A stretch of 64,000 nt of DNA from Macrolepiota albuminosa (GCA_027475525.1 JAMWFC010000090.1:248001-312000); one strand, 5' to 3'. Shown: positions 50,651 through 62,767, counted from the stretch's first letter. Notes: generated by a model not told the origin, from the letters alone. A program made the numbers and translations.

Positions 50651-51827
50651 CCTACATGGGAGATTCGCGGTCCCTGCCAAGGTGCTGGTCCAGGTTTTTC
50701 ACAACTACTCCTGGTCTCACTGCACTGCTTGGCATAGCTGTCAGCCATACTTCACTCTATTGCATCCCTCCTGGCATTCTCTGAGGCTGCTAGACAGGCT
50801 CAGCCTCAGTATATTCTGACCTGGGGCAACCCAGATCAGTCACAGCAGTTTGAGGATATGCCAATGACTGGTTGATAGTCTTGCCATTTGTGTCGGTTCA
50901 GCAGATTGATTGGTATCCATTCAATCAGATGTTGCTACGTCTCTTTAGTCTGGAAATGTGTGTCAAAGAAGTTGATGCACTGTTTGATGCAATCACAGTC
51001 TAGGCTATCAGTCTAGACAAGTAGTCTTTGTCCATAGTATTGATACAATGCTGTACCAGCAATCAGGGACACACCATGCACCAGAAGTCAAAATAAACAT
51101 TTAATTATGGGCTGAAAACTGTAAGCCTCCTGGTAGCAGTCTCAATAAAAATATATCTCCAAAACATCCCAATAAATATACAGAAAAGTACAAAACAAAG
51201 GGCAGGAACCAGCTCAAGCTATCAGCTCAACAATAGTCCAACCACTGTAATGGGGAGGAGAAGCATGGGAGCTGGCAGAAGTGATGAAATGAGATCAAAT
51301 TGTGGTGATCTGGATCAAAGATCAGATCTGACAATGATACAACTAAAAGGGGAAAGAAAAGAAGCATGGAATGCAGGGAAGTGCTAAAAGGAGAAAGAAA
51401 GATCTATAAATGGGATTATACTAAATAGAGCTGAAGCAAATGGGGAAGTGGCAATCAGAGACATCTGGAGGAATGGTGGAACTAGTGGCACTGAAACATG
51501 CCTTCCAAAAAGGAAATTGAACTATCAAATATATTCCAGAGGCTGGGGAGTTTACAACAAAGAGTCAGATGTAGATAGTGGTCTGTGCACCAGAAAAACA
51601 GTATAAATAGCCCAAGTTTAGTAGAGAATAGACAGGCAATTGATAGGCAAAGGCTTGGTGGTTCTCAGAGAGTGAATCACTTAGGCTAGAGTTTATTGAA
51701 TACCTCTTATTGGAAGTCTATTGGTAGACAAAGGCTCAGTGGTTTCCAGGGAGTAAACTACTTAGGCTGGAGTTTATTGAAAACCTTCTTCTGCCTTGTA
51801 GGGTATTTGATATTCTGTGAAGCACTC
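50651..51827. other. Transposon-derived flank, imperfect ~87 bp repeats near 51640-51810
   Basis: No gene was recognised. Two imperfect units with 'ggcaaaggctt(g)gtgg', 'cacttaggctagagtttattga' cores lie at about 51640-51715 and 51716-51800, following 'cagtataaatagcc', a TATA-like start. This may be an old LTR. Confidence 0.4.
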
Positions 51828-52127
51828 TGTAACGAAGTTACAGGAAATTGTGAGAGCTTAGGTTCACACTGCACAGAATCAGACCAGTCCGGTCTATTGA
51901 CTATGTAGTATCAACACAAAAAATAAGCTGCTTTGTAAGCAGCTGGTGAAACTATTTATATACTAAAGTAAATAATATTATATTATAATAAATATAATAT
52001 AATATTGACTACTATACAGTAAGTAAAGCTATGTGGCCAATGCCACATAGAATATTATATTATAATAAATATAATATAATATTGACTACTATACAGTAAG
52101 TAAAGCTATGTGGCCAATGCCACATAG
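51828..52127 (-). repeat. 3' LTR of the chromovirus
   Basis: On the minus strand it starts with the palindrome TGTGGCATTGGCCACA, has a TATATAAATAG promoter-like box in the middle and ends GTTACA. It includes a 77 bp duplication (51974-52127), so the real length is probably about 223 bp. Positions 51828-51974 are identical to 62621-62767. Confidence 0.75.
51974..52127. repeat. Perfect 77 bp tandem duplication in the 3' LTR
   Basis: Units 51974-52050 and 52051-52127 are identical. Seventh of the nine. Its first base is where the match to the other LTR ends. Confidence 0.95.
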
Positions 52128-52161
52128 CGGACTACGCTACACACCCCCCAATCAGACCGAG

Positions 52162-54980
52162 CTACGGTCTTGTGTCCTGCTGCTGGAGCATCAGGCGTTG
52201 TCGATCGCCAATGGTGGCCTCGTGCCACCCATTCTACTGAGTGATGGACTGGGATGTACCGTAATGGTCGAGGCGTTGCAGCCTCTTGTCATCGATAGCG
52301 GCTGCCTCGTTGTAGAGCTGGCTGTCGCTGAAGAATAGGTGGGCCAAGTAGGTGACCCCATAAGTATACTCATGGTCAGCCCAGCTGACCGGAATTTGAT
52401 TGTGAAGAAGGACGCGTAACACGTCCAAAGTGGTGAACACGGAAGCTGACGCTTCTGAGATGTCCACAGCCCGAGCCTCGAAGTTAGGGTCGTCGGCATG
52501 GAGGGGCACAAAGACTTGCCCCATAGCCACCTCATACTCAGCCACGGCCTCTTTGTAGAGGCCTGGCCTTGCGAAGACATAGGCCAGGTACTTGTGTACC
52601 ATGGACTTGGAGGGGCGGCTGGCGCTGAGGGTGCGTATAAGCACAAACTCAAAGAGGCTGCACCAATGAATGCGCATAGCTCGGTCCATGGCCAGACTGG
52701 TCTATACGTTGGACGTCCCAGGACATCCATAAAGGAGGGCGTATGAGCTCAGGTAGTCCAAAGCAAATGGTTGCTTTAGATCAGGGGGGGTAAGGCCGAT
52801 GAAGGCAATTCTCCCTCCCTCTTTGCGGCGATAGAGCCGTGTTGGCACAATCATTTGCAGGATGTTCTCCCGCTCCTCTGGACTCGTGAAGGGTACCGCG
52901 ATGGTCCTATACTCGACCTCGTCGAGTAAGTGAGACATAGCTCTGTCTCGGACAGTAGGGTGGCAGTTGAGCACCACCCACTTGAATTCGTTGAGCAATA
53001 GGTAGCCCAACTAACGCTGACAAATCGGCTTAAACTGGTTGTTAACCAGTGCATGAGGCCTGCGGACTTCTCGAGGACTGCAGGGAAACCCGTGAGGTGC
53101 CACTTGGTACACCTTACTGTTGTGGGGCATCGACACGGCGTTGTCCTCTTTATCGGTCTCGAAGGACCTGGCTGTGCAGGCTTCTTGCCTGACAAAGATG
53201 GTATTGGTCACTGGCAACCAATAGAACTGGGGAGCTAACCCCGCACCAAAGAATGAGTTCTGGCGCTCAATAGTGTGATCACGGTAAATCACAACACCAA
53301 GCGCATCAGGGATGCGCCCAGTTTGGTCTTCGAGGAGGGCAGCTCCTCGCTTGGCGCTATCCTGCACCCGACGCTCCATCTTGGCCCATCAATTGCTGTT
53401 GCGCCGTTTGTGCGCCATACGTTGTGCCGCTGTCTCATGCGGCACAGGGGATTCCATATGAGCCTCTTCAGGCTCCTCATACCAATCGTCATCGGAGGGC
53501 AGGGATGGCAGCCTCTCTGGCTCCAACTTATCAGACCGTGGGTCCATTGCCCACACACACTGCAGGAGTCGGGCTGGCGGGCCCTCTACCAGTATTGCGG
53601 GTAAAAAGGGGATGTTAGCCCCTGGGGCATCCTCAGAGAAGTGCACGTTGATGTATGCGTGCCCTTCTGGTTGCTTACCCCAATGATCCTTTTGGGGTTG
53701 TGAGGCCTTAGCCTCAGTGGGGCGTGTGCTCATGCCCCTGGAACTCTGCTCCCCAGAGTACGTGGTGGAAACTACGGATACTGGTCGTGAAGACACGACC
53801 TCAGACGCGCTGCTGGTGAGGCGCTGGATAAGCTGGGGGGCAGCTGGAGCAGGGACATCTTCATAGGGAAGGATGTCCCATCCTAGGCTGGCCTCCCAGC
53901 CAGGGGCAACAATGCTCAACTTAATCAAGCAGGAGAGCGCGTCCTCCACTCCTTGCCGATGCGCCCTTTTGCTGGAGTCAGTGTCCCGACTCGGGGGTGT
54001 AGTCTGCCGCTTACAAGTGGCTGATAGGGCAAGGAGATCAGTTTTGCGCTGGGCACGCATATGATCCATGTTGTCCATCATCCAGCTGATGAGGACGACC
54101 ACCTCCGTATCGCAGAGGAATGATGACTCTGCGGGTACATCGTACCCATTGTCTCCCAGACGTTGGAGAAGGGTAGCCAGGACTAAGTCCTGGTTGTGAC
54201 TGGGCTTGACAGCCCGTGCTTTTCCTTTGTCGTGTCGAGGACGCGACTCTTCTTCCGAGCTGGGCTTGAATTGGTGCGGCATTTCCAGCCACTGTAGCAA
54301 GGAGAGCTTGGCCAAGCTCTCCGTCGGCGCATCAGCTGATGAACTGATGCTCCGTTCTGGACTGAGAGTTTCTGTGCTCTCAATGGCCACGGTGGCCTGC
54401 ACGAGGGATGCTTGGCGTCCCTCTAGATTGTCAATTGGTGCTGTGGTTGACAGGGAAATTGACCGGCCTCCCTTGGCTGGCGGCTCATGCGAGTTGCTGT
54501 ACTGGGGCATTGCACCCCAAGCCCCCATCCAAGCCAGGGGGTACGGCATCATTACGGGCACACCACCCATGCCAGGGTAGTGCACCGGGGCGGTAAACTG
54601 GGGCAAAGGATGTGCGCCCATAGCCCCTCTTGCCATAGCGGGGGCAAACTGCCCCCATCTTGGCGCTGCTTGGAGGCTGACTAGCCCCCCATAGGCCTGT
54701 TGCTGGGATTGGCCCTCTGCATGATGTGGCACATAAGCGCCCGCTACTGGTTGTTGGGGCTGATAGCTGCCCACAGGTACATTCTGGGGCATGAAGTTGC
54801 CCTGCATGGGTTGGAGTGGCAGATAGCCACTGATCACTGGCTGCTGCAGCAGGTAGCCTGCTGCTGTGGAAAGCCCACAGCTTGTTGCGATTGTCCCCAC
54901 TGGGGCGCATTTTGGGTCAGCGGGGGAGCCATCTGCCCCCCCCTTCAGCCAATGGTAAGACTGACGGCGCAAACTCAGTG

Positions 54981-55011
<31 letters not shown>

Positions 55012-55039
55012 CAGTCTGATCCACGGGCATGTTGTCCAT
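52162..55039 (-). CDS. Chromovirus ORF3, unknown function (degenerate)
   Basis: I do not recognise this protein. The likely start is ATG 55039, 48 bp after the pol stop, opening with a Gln run. The frame must slip by one base at a run of eight C (54936-54943), after which one frame continues for over 900 codons to TAG 52162-52164, next to the purine tract. In-frame stops at 53389, 53011, 52690 and 52234 are all TGA or TAG at places where CGA or CAG would fit. The N-terminal quarter is Gln/Pro/Gly-rich with YLPLQP- and YQPQQP-like repeats. The middle is Ser/Glu-rich. The C-terminal third (SSYALLYG, HKYLAYVFARPGLYKEAVAEYEV, YGVTYLAHLFFSD) looks folded and helical. There is no signal peptide or membrane helix, so it is not an obvious envelope protein. 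Confidence 0.6.
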
Positions 55040-55087
55040 GGTTGAGGGAAAAAAGCGAAAAAGAAATTTTGCCTTTTAAGACGTGTT

Positions 55088-58000
55088 TCAGCCACAGCTG
55101 CTGACCAACTCAGCCAAGCCACGATTGGCACTGCTGATCAAATTAAGTGCAGCACACTTACTTAATTGATATGGGCGCTTAACACCCTTCAACTCCAAAT
55201 AACGGTCAAGTGCCGCCAACTTGGAGCAATGGGAGTGTGGCTCTCATGTTGTGTCCCCGAGGGACCAGCGTACCTCAAACTCGAGCATGTTACGCTCAGT
55301 CCACTGGTGCCCAATGATGCACTCGACGAACCATTTGTCATCATCTCGAGCCCCAAAATCATAGGGGCCCAGGGTTGCCCTGTTAGGGAATAGCACATCG
55401 TCAGATGCGCTGTATAGTCGCAACAGCGACACGTGAAACTTTGGAATGATGCGTCATTCCTGTAATGCCAGAGGCAGCTCCAACACGTAGTTGGAGGTAC
55501 TTGGCTCTGCGTCTAGAACACGGTATGGGCCTACCCATTTTGGGCAGAGTTTACTCACCCGACCCTTTGGGAGTCTCAGGTTATGCGTTGATAGGTAAAC
55601 CAACGCTCCCACTGCTATCGGCGGTTCTGCTCACCTACAGTGATTGGCATTTTTTACCTGAAAGACTCGCACCTCTATGATGGCGTCATGCGCCACCACA
55701 ATGTTCTCCAGGGCCTGCCTGGCAAACTCGACAACTCCTTGGTGGGCCACCGTATCAGTACGAACTTCGTGCAGCATGGAGGGCAAGTACCCTCCATTGA
55801 GCTCAAAGGGCACATACCCTGTTGTATCTGAGATACTTGCGTTAATTGCAAACTCAGTGAGTGGACACCAGTCCACCCAGTCCCGTTGGTCAGGGCGAAC
55901 AACTGCCCTCAGAATCTGGCCTATACTGCAGTTGGCCCGCTCCATTTGCCCATCCGTTTGAGGATGGAAGGACGTCGACATGAGGAGTCACGCTCCTAAC
56001 AGTTTGTGGAGTTCCCTTCACCATTGAGATGTGAACTTCGAGTCACGATCGCTCACAATGGTGCTAGGCAGCCCATGCAGCCTAACGATCTCCCTAAGAT
56101 AGATCCATGACAGCTCCTTAGCCGTCAGCGTAGTTTGCATCGGTATGAGGTGCACCATGCTCGTCATGCGGCAGATGACCACCCAGAGATAATCGAACTC
56201 TCTGGACTCAGGAAAGGGACCTACGAAGTCCATTCCAATGGAATCCCAAGGTTTCACCGGCACGGGTAACTGGTGTAGCTTCCTGGGAGAGGATCCAGGG
56301 GGCAGCTTTGCCCTCTGACATGCTGCACATGAAGCGCAGAACTTAGTCACTTCTTGGGCCATACGTGGCCACCAATACCATCTGCGGATGTAGCCCAACG
56401 TCCTGGCTGCACCAAAATGCCCCACCAGTGCATGGGCCTGGTCCAATACCCATGTAATAATGGTTCGTGTACAGGGGAGGCATATCACTGCCACTCCTTG
56501 ACGGTTCTCCATCGTGATCAGTCCACCAGGCTCATGCCTAAACCAAGGATGGTCATTAGGATTGGTGAGTATCTCGGCGAAGAGAGAATCATCGCCATAG
56601 TCCTGCACCACTTCCTTCCAGAAGTCATCGTTGACCAGGCTAGGGGGCCGGGATGAAGGCAATTTGCCTTCGAGCATCTCTGCAAGCGTAATGGGTATAT
56701 TGGGGCGCTCATGCTCCCCAGTAGACGCTGAGTCCACGGCTTCATGCTCCTTGAGCAACTGGGCAGCTACGTCCTGCTCTTCACGCTGCTCCCTGAGGCA
56801 AGTGCTTTGCCTCTGTTCATCGTCACGCATAGCGCGTACTTCCAGGACATGCTCTCTGAGCTCCTGGTATTGGTGAAGAGGTAAATCCTCTCCATCAGGG
56901 TCTATGCGGCAGTCTGCCTGCACATACTCATGAGGCTCATGAGCCTCCCCAACTACATCACTCTCAAAGTAGCGTGACAAGCAGTCTGCCACTTTGTTGA
57001 GTTCACCTTTAACATAGGTGATGTCGAACTGGTATCTCGACATGTAGTCTATCCAACGTCGCTGACGCGGCGACAAGTTCACCTGAGTTTTGAAGAACTC
57101 AAGGGCCTTGTGGTCCGTTATGATGTGGATGGGATATCCCATCAGCTTATCCTCCCACTTGAGGAGGGCCTCGAGTATGGCAAGAGTCTCCAGCTCGTGC
57201 ACCGCATAGTTTTGCTGGGCTGTCGTGAACTTCTTCGACATGAACCCTGCTGGGCGGCACGTCTGCCAGCTGCTTCCCTGGCCGTACATGGCTCCGACGC
57301 CTGTCTTGGACGCGTCGCAAATGAGCCATATCGGCTCATCCCGTCTAGGGTCAATTGGTCGAATCACCGGAGTCTTTGTACAGATCCGTTTGACCATCTC
57401 GAAGCACCGCTGGTGCAACGGCCTCCAATTGAACGGTGACCCGTTCTGCATCATGGCCATAAGTGGCCCAGTATAGGCTGTGACATCGGGCAAGAAGCTT
57501 GATATGTAGTTGACAAGGCCAACGAATCGTTGGATGTCATTGTAGTTTTGGGGCGTGCGCCACTCCCAAATGCGATCGAGCTTGTCCTGATTGGGGTGGA
57601 TACCCCGCTCATCTATGACATGCCCTAGGCAGTCTATACTCTGAGCGTAAAGCTCACATTTCTTCCACTTCAAGTACAACTTGTACTTGCGTAGTCGTTC
57701 GAATACGACTCTGAGGTGCTGCTCATGCTCCTCCATAGAATCCAAGTAGATGAATATATCATCTAAGTAGACGTGCATGAAACGTCCTATTACGTCTCAA
57801 AAAATAGAGGTCATTAGCCTCTGGAAGGTTGCAGGAGCATTACAGTCTCCAATCTGCATTATGTTGCTCGTAAACGTGCCCATGATCAATGCAAATACGG
57901 TCTTGGGTACGTCTTTGGTGCGAATGCGCACCTGCTCGTAAGCATCAGTAAGGTCAATCTTTGAGTGATACTTCGCCCGAGCCACGTCTTCCCATATCAC

Positions 58001-61000
58001 CTCCTGATCTGGTAAAGGAGTTACATCCTTTATAGTGTTGTCATTGCGCTGACACGCATCAAGAGCTGTTCGAAGGGATCCATCCTTCTTCGGGATGCAC
58101 AATAATGGTGCAGCTTGGGCAGTGGTGCATGGAGACCACCATTGAGCATTTAAATAGTGATTAGTTTTATCGTGTAGTTGCTCCTGGAGTGCGTGTAGGC
58201 AGCGTGGCAAGTGGTACTTATACTGCTTGCTCTCGTCTATGAGATTGATCTCATCATTCACCTCCCACCATGGCAGGAGCTCCTCCTTGGTCCCGTTGAC
58301 CATGTCGGCAAATTCTTCTTGCCATTGCTGATGCAACCGAGGTATATCTTCCTCACGAAGGCTTGTCGCCTTCTGCTTCCCCTTCATACATACCAGGGGA
58401 AGTACTTCCACCGTCTCTGAGGGTGGCCAAGGCGGTGGTGCATACTGCTCGCGCATTGCAAGCACCCAATTGACACTGTCATCAGGTATATGTAGTCTCA
58501 GCAGAGAACCCACTGCCGCTGCCTTATAAGCCATGAGGCTTTTCCCCTCACGTACAAATGAGTACGCTACGGACACCTCGTCCGAGGCTGGCTGGCGATA
58601 CGCTGGTTGGACGGTCATCTGTCTCTGGTGCGCATTTTGCGCACATGTGGCTGCCACCAGCTTGTTCCACTCTTGCGGCATTCGGGGGTCGTATGCCCAG
58701 TCGTACTCCGGCAAGGGTGCTGGTCGCTCCCATAGAGACCATGTGTCCTCCTCTCCTGAGGCTTCCGCTTCTCGGATGCTGTCTCTCAAGTCTTCCAACT
58801 TGACTCATGAGGACATAGGTGGACATACATCCACTGAGTCCTCCTGTTGTCTCGACTTTTGATGGCGCTTGTCTGGAGGCTTTGCGCCTTGAGCATCAGG
58901 AGCGATTATTCGCTCATTGCTCCTCTTGGAGGCTTGGTACTCCTCCTCGCTCATCATCACCACGTTGTGGTCTGCGCTCAGTCCAGGCATAGCCTGCACT
59001 TCCTCCTCCACATCCTCCACCACCGGCACTCTGCGCCAGCCAAGTCATGGAGAGTCCTTGCGTTTCTCCATAGTGCGATGATGTCGCAGACGATTATCAG
59101 TGTCGTCTGCTGTAGGCCAAGTCATGGAGAGTCCTTGCGTTTCTCCATAGTGCGATGATGTCGCAGACGATTATCAGTGTCGTCTGCTGTAGCTTGTTCG
59201 GCTGGGATCACTTTCCCATTCACTAGTACCTGACAGTGGTCAAAGTCTAATATAACTTTGTTATGCCGTATGAATGGCGTTCCCAGTATTATATTGTAGC
59301 GATTGAAGTTCGCTACATCCATGTATTCCTGGCTACATGAGCCCAGCGTTTGGACAGTCACATTTGTCCCATACTGCACCATGGCTCAGCTCCCTACGGT
59401 GCCCAGCTGTAACGCCAATGGCGTATCCAACTCCTGCACGGATATTCCATACACATGGGTGAACTGGGGCCTACGGTGCCCAGCTGTAACGCCAATGGCG
59501 TATCCAACTCCTGCACGGATATTCCATACACATGGGTGAACTGGGGCGTTATGCCTGATGTAGTACTCCCAGAGTCCCATAGAGTCCATGCCTTGTGGCC
59601 ATCGATGTCCACATATGAGACCAGGCACTCCTTGTCTGTCCGTTTCAATGTAGGGTGCTGCAAAGTGCCCTCTGCATGACAAAGAGTCACCTTCTTCATC
59701 CGAACCACGTTATTCTTTTTGGGATCATTTGTGGATGGCCAATCCGTCATCGCCGCTAGGCACTCGGAGTCGCTGTTGCGACTGTAGTACTCATTGTCGT
59801 AGACGTCGTCATATATGTCAACTGTGACGTACTCCTCCCCCTCCACGACCACATTCTTGGGCTCGGCGCCCGATGCCTCCTCTGGGGGCTCCTGGTTGTT
59901 TGTGGGGTGCTCTGCCTCAGACTCAGCAGATACGTCTCCATCACTCCCACTCGTGGCTGCAGTATGTGCAGCTCGAAGGTGGGCGCAGGGTGTATACTCC
60001 TTCCTCAGGGCTCCCAGCTTTGCAGGGCAGTTGGTAGCATAGTGGCCTGGTTGGCCACACGCGAAACAAGTCCCTGACTGCCCTGGTGGGTTGGCTGGCT
60101 TGAAGTCTGGCCTTGGTTTAGGACGTTCTCTGTCCAGCGCCCACTCTGGGCATGGTCAGCTCTGCCCTCGGTTCGCAGCAGGGGTTCTGCATACTACAAA
60201 CCACGTGTTGCGGTCACAGTCCAAGTTGGTCTTTTTGGCCAGGAAGGTCCTCACATGCTGACCCTGTGAGGGTGTCCCACCAGGCGGTAGTCACCTGGGT
60301 CCTCCTTTGTGTCCACTCTAATGCTCATAGTGGTTAGCAGTTTTCAGGGACTGCTCATACCTGATGGCATATGCCACAAACTCTTCCACATCGTTGACTT
60401 CTGGGGACAGTCCATCCTCACATATCAAATAGCGGCGCATGTCCGCTGAAATGCCATCCAAGAACATTTCAAGCATTGTATACCCGTCTGGGTATACTGC
60501 CATGTTTTGGGCATGGTCATTAAGGGTATCATAGAACCCTTGCACTCCCAACTTCTCGGTGTACTTGGCAGACTGGAAGTCCCGCCTCGCATCCTGGAGT
60601 GTTGAGGGGTGCATAAATTGATCGTACAGTCCTGTAAGGACTCCTTTGAACGTCCAGTCATATTGGACACGGTTGACGTGCAGTACTGCCCGTCAAAACC
60701 ATCTCATGGCCTCTCTGGCCAAGAACTCAGGAAGAACAAAGATTCGTTCTTGTTCCATACGGTTGCCTCTGTATAAGCACATGGCAAGATGGGTGCATAC
60801 ATCCATCGCCCAATCTTCCAGGTCGCTGAACTTAGACGTGCCTGTATAGGCACGAATGTGCCTACTGTCTGCTTTACGCAGCTTCACTCTGTCTGGTAAC
60901 CGTAAGGTTACACCCAGGGCATCATTGACTACTCAATGCAGGCGATTGTGCATGGCTCTGATGCATTCGAATGGCCTGCCGCTGATCCGGGGATCTAGTC

Positions 61001-62513
61001 GCCAAATCAGTGGCATGAAGAAGTGACTTTCCTCGTCCACCTTGTGGAGGGCGTCCCAAGCCTCCTCGACTGTGGGCATAATTGCCCTCGTCTTGAGGAG
61101 TCGACCTAGGGCTGTCATCCTGGCTGTTACCAGGGACATCACGTATCGTGGCGCCATCTCAATCGAGGAAGTCTTCTCGATCATGATTGTTGCGCTGCCC
61201 TGGAACTGGAGAAGCTTGATTCTCCTGACCCTGCATGATGAATTGACGACACATCTCGTCAATGGGCTTAGTGCCCTCGAATATGATGCCCTGATTGTCA
61301 ATAAGGGACTGTCCCTTAGTCCTGAGGTCACCATTGCACATACGCCAATACGTGACTCGGTCGCTCAACGTTTCGGCCATGGGCACATGCGGCATCACAG
61401 ATGCCTCGCTCTCCACCTTGAGCATGGTACTATTGTGCCCATCTGGACCTGACATATCTGTCCTACGGTCTTGGTTACGCATGTGTGGGGGCTCCTCACG
61501 CCACCCTTGTCCTGCTGGAGTATAAAAAGTACTCACCGGTCTTGCTTCGGGCACTTCCTGCGCCCGTGCTAGTGCCTCCACTAGCTTGATTCCGACGTCT
61601 TGATTGCGTTGTGCTGAGCATTCCTTGGACGTGTGGCTCCAGGGAGTCGAGGCCCCCGATTGCCGTGTGGCCTTCTGCTGCACATACATGTGCAGCTCTA
61701 TCATGAGCACTCTCACCATCAAATCAGTATATTTTGTACTGAATACATTGGGAACTTCATGCCCTTGTTGCCTAAGTGCTACTATATGCGCTGACGCGTA
61801 GCGCTTGAGTCGCGCTTGGGTGGTGTATTTCATCACCTCTGGGTGCAAGTCCCAGAACACCCGCAAGCGCACGGTGTACGCGGTTTTCAGCCGCTGCTCC
61901 TCTGCTCTGGCATCGTCATCACTTGACGACTCCATCACCTCCTCTGAAAGCTCCACAACCTCCAGAGCTTCCTCCACTGCTGGTGTGCGTGGAATACTTC
62001 AGGCCTTGCAGCCTCCTCCGGTACCTCTTCTAGGCAGGCTTCCGCTGTCTTAGAGGGCATTGATCCCACTGTGGACTGCCTGGTCCCACTACTCCGGCTT
62101 AGAGGGAGGGCTCTCCCAGTCCGTACTGACAACTCGGTGTCTCCTGGGGCGCTATAGGCACCTGTTGACTGTCGGCTGTCCTCAGGGGGTCCTTTGGAAG
62201 CTAATTGGCTAGACCGTTGCAGTCCTTCTGGCAGCTGCATAACTGGGGGCATCAATCCCCCTGGCATCTTGTCCTGGAGGCATTGCGAACCGTCCTGCTG
62301 TGAGCTTTCAGCTCTCCGGGCCTTGCTTTCATTCCCGGCCAGGTCGGTGCTCTGACCTCGGTCTCAAGCCTTGGGTCTTGCCTGACCCGCATTAGACGCT
62401 GACACATCCTGGGTATCTGCTGGGTCTCCCTGTAAGTCGTGGGCATTCTGCCCGCTGTCAGTGGAGACTGCAGGTATGGGATTACTCATCGATTCCCTAT
62501 TTGAAATTTGCAT
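55088..62513 (-). CDS. Chromovirus Gag-Pol polyprotein (degenerate, single frame)
   Basis: ATG at 62513 begins Gag. The capsid-like part is around 61000-60320 (HIRAYTGTSKFSDLEDW, MLEMFLDGISADMRRYL). A CCHC zinc knuckle (CFACGQPGHYATNC) lies near 60020-60070. Protease follows at 59650-59250 (AWTLWDSGSTTS with the DSG active site; then YNIILGTPFIRH). Reverse transcriptase has LCIPKKDGSLRTALD, KIDLTDAYEQV and YLDDIFIY with the catalytic YxDD. RNase H includes WLICDASKTGVGAMYGQ. Integrase has an HHCC-like H...H...C..C set (ASCAACQRAK), then WDSIGMDFVGPFPES and the Asp/Glu of the catalytic core. The chromodomain (WFVECIIGHQWTE, FEVRWSLGDTT) ends the protein at TGA 55088-55090. All parts fall in one frame once the two 77 bp duplications are discounted. 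Two compensating frameshifts lie in Gag (near 61990 and 61200-61300). Stops include 62364, 60933, 60693, 60318, 58805, 57797, 56018, 55988, 55631 and 55244. Confidence 0.85.
59039..59192. repeat. Perfect 77 bp tandem duplication in the protease-RT linker
   Basis: Units 59039-59115 and 59116-59192 are identical. Removing one restores the Gag-Pol frame between 59382 and 59029. Eighth of the nine. Confidence 0.95.
59394..59547. repeat. Perfect 77 bp tandem duplication in the protease
   Basis: Units 59394-59470 and 59471-59547 are identical. Removing one restores the frame across the protease. Ninth of the nine. Confidence 0.95.
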
Positions 62514-62620
62514 GGTGTGGCTGTACAAGAAGCTCGAGAAGCTGATAGAGTTCTGTCAACGAACTCAGCGACTGACGTCAGATGCTAGGCAATAGATCCT
62601 AGCTGGCGGATTCAAAAAAA

Positions 62621-62767
62621 TGTAACGAAGTTACAGGAAATTGTGAGAGCTTAGGTTCACACTGCACAGAATCAGACCAGTCCGGTCTATTGACTATGTA
62701 GTATCAACACAAAAAATAAGCTGCTTTGTAAGCAGCTGGTGAAACTATTTATATACTAAAGTAAATA
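62621..62767 (-). repeat. 5' LTR of the chromovirus, incomplete
   Basis: The 147 bp are identical to 51828-51974 and then diverge abruptly, so the outer (5') part of this LTR, including the palindrome, is missing or misjoined. It directly precedes the Gag leader. Confidence 0.75.

Larger units (their letters stand above)
51828..62767 (-). mobile_element. Ty3/gypsy chromovirus with a third large ORF
   Basis: Read on the minus strand: 5' LTR remnant (62621-62767), one-frame Gag-Pol (62513 to 55088) and a third ORF (55039 to 52162). A purine-rich tract follows (TTGGGGGGTGTGTAGCG, near 52133-52152), then the 3' LTR (51828-52127). Pol has protease, reverse transcriptase, RNase H, integrase and a chromodomain, the order of chromoviruses. 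The copy is young enough to align with family consensus over its length, but it carries about a dozen in-frame TGA/TAG codons and a few frameshifts, so it cannot make its proteins as assembled. Two of the frameshifts come from 77 bp duplications. A decayed gag relative lies at 48.9-50.6 kb. Confidence 0.9.

Noticed and set aside
54485..54910. 141-codon minus-strand ORF inside chromovirus ORF3
   Set aside because: An alternative frame of the Gln/Pro-rich part of ORF3. It ends early and does not link to the conserved downstream frame.
52162..55039. ORF3 as a retroviral-type envelope gene
   Set aside because: The position fits, but there is no signal peptide, membrane helix or Cys-rich ectodomain in the readable protein.
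53389..55131. ORF3 starting at 55131 as a 580-residue protein
   Set aside because: Its first codons overlap the end of pol in another frame. The ATG at 55039 with the Gln run is a better start, and the stop at 53389 is a transition-type nonsense codon.
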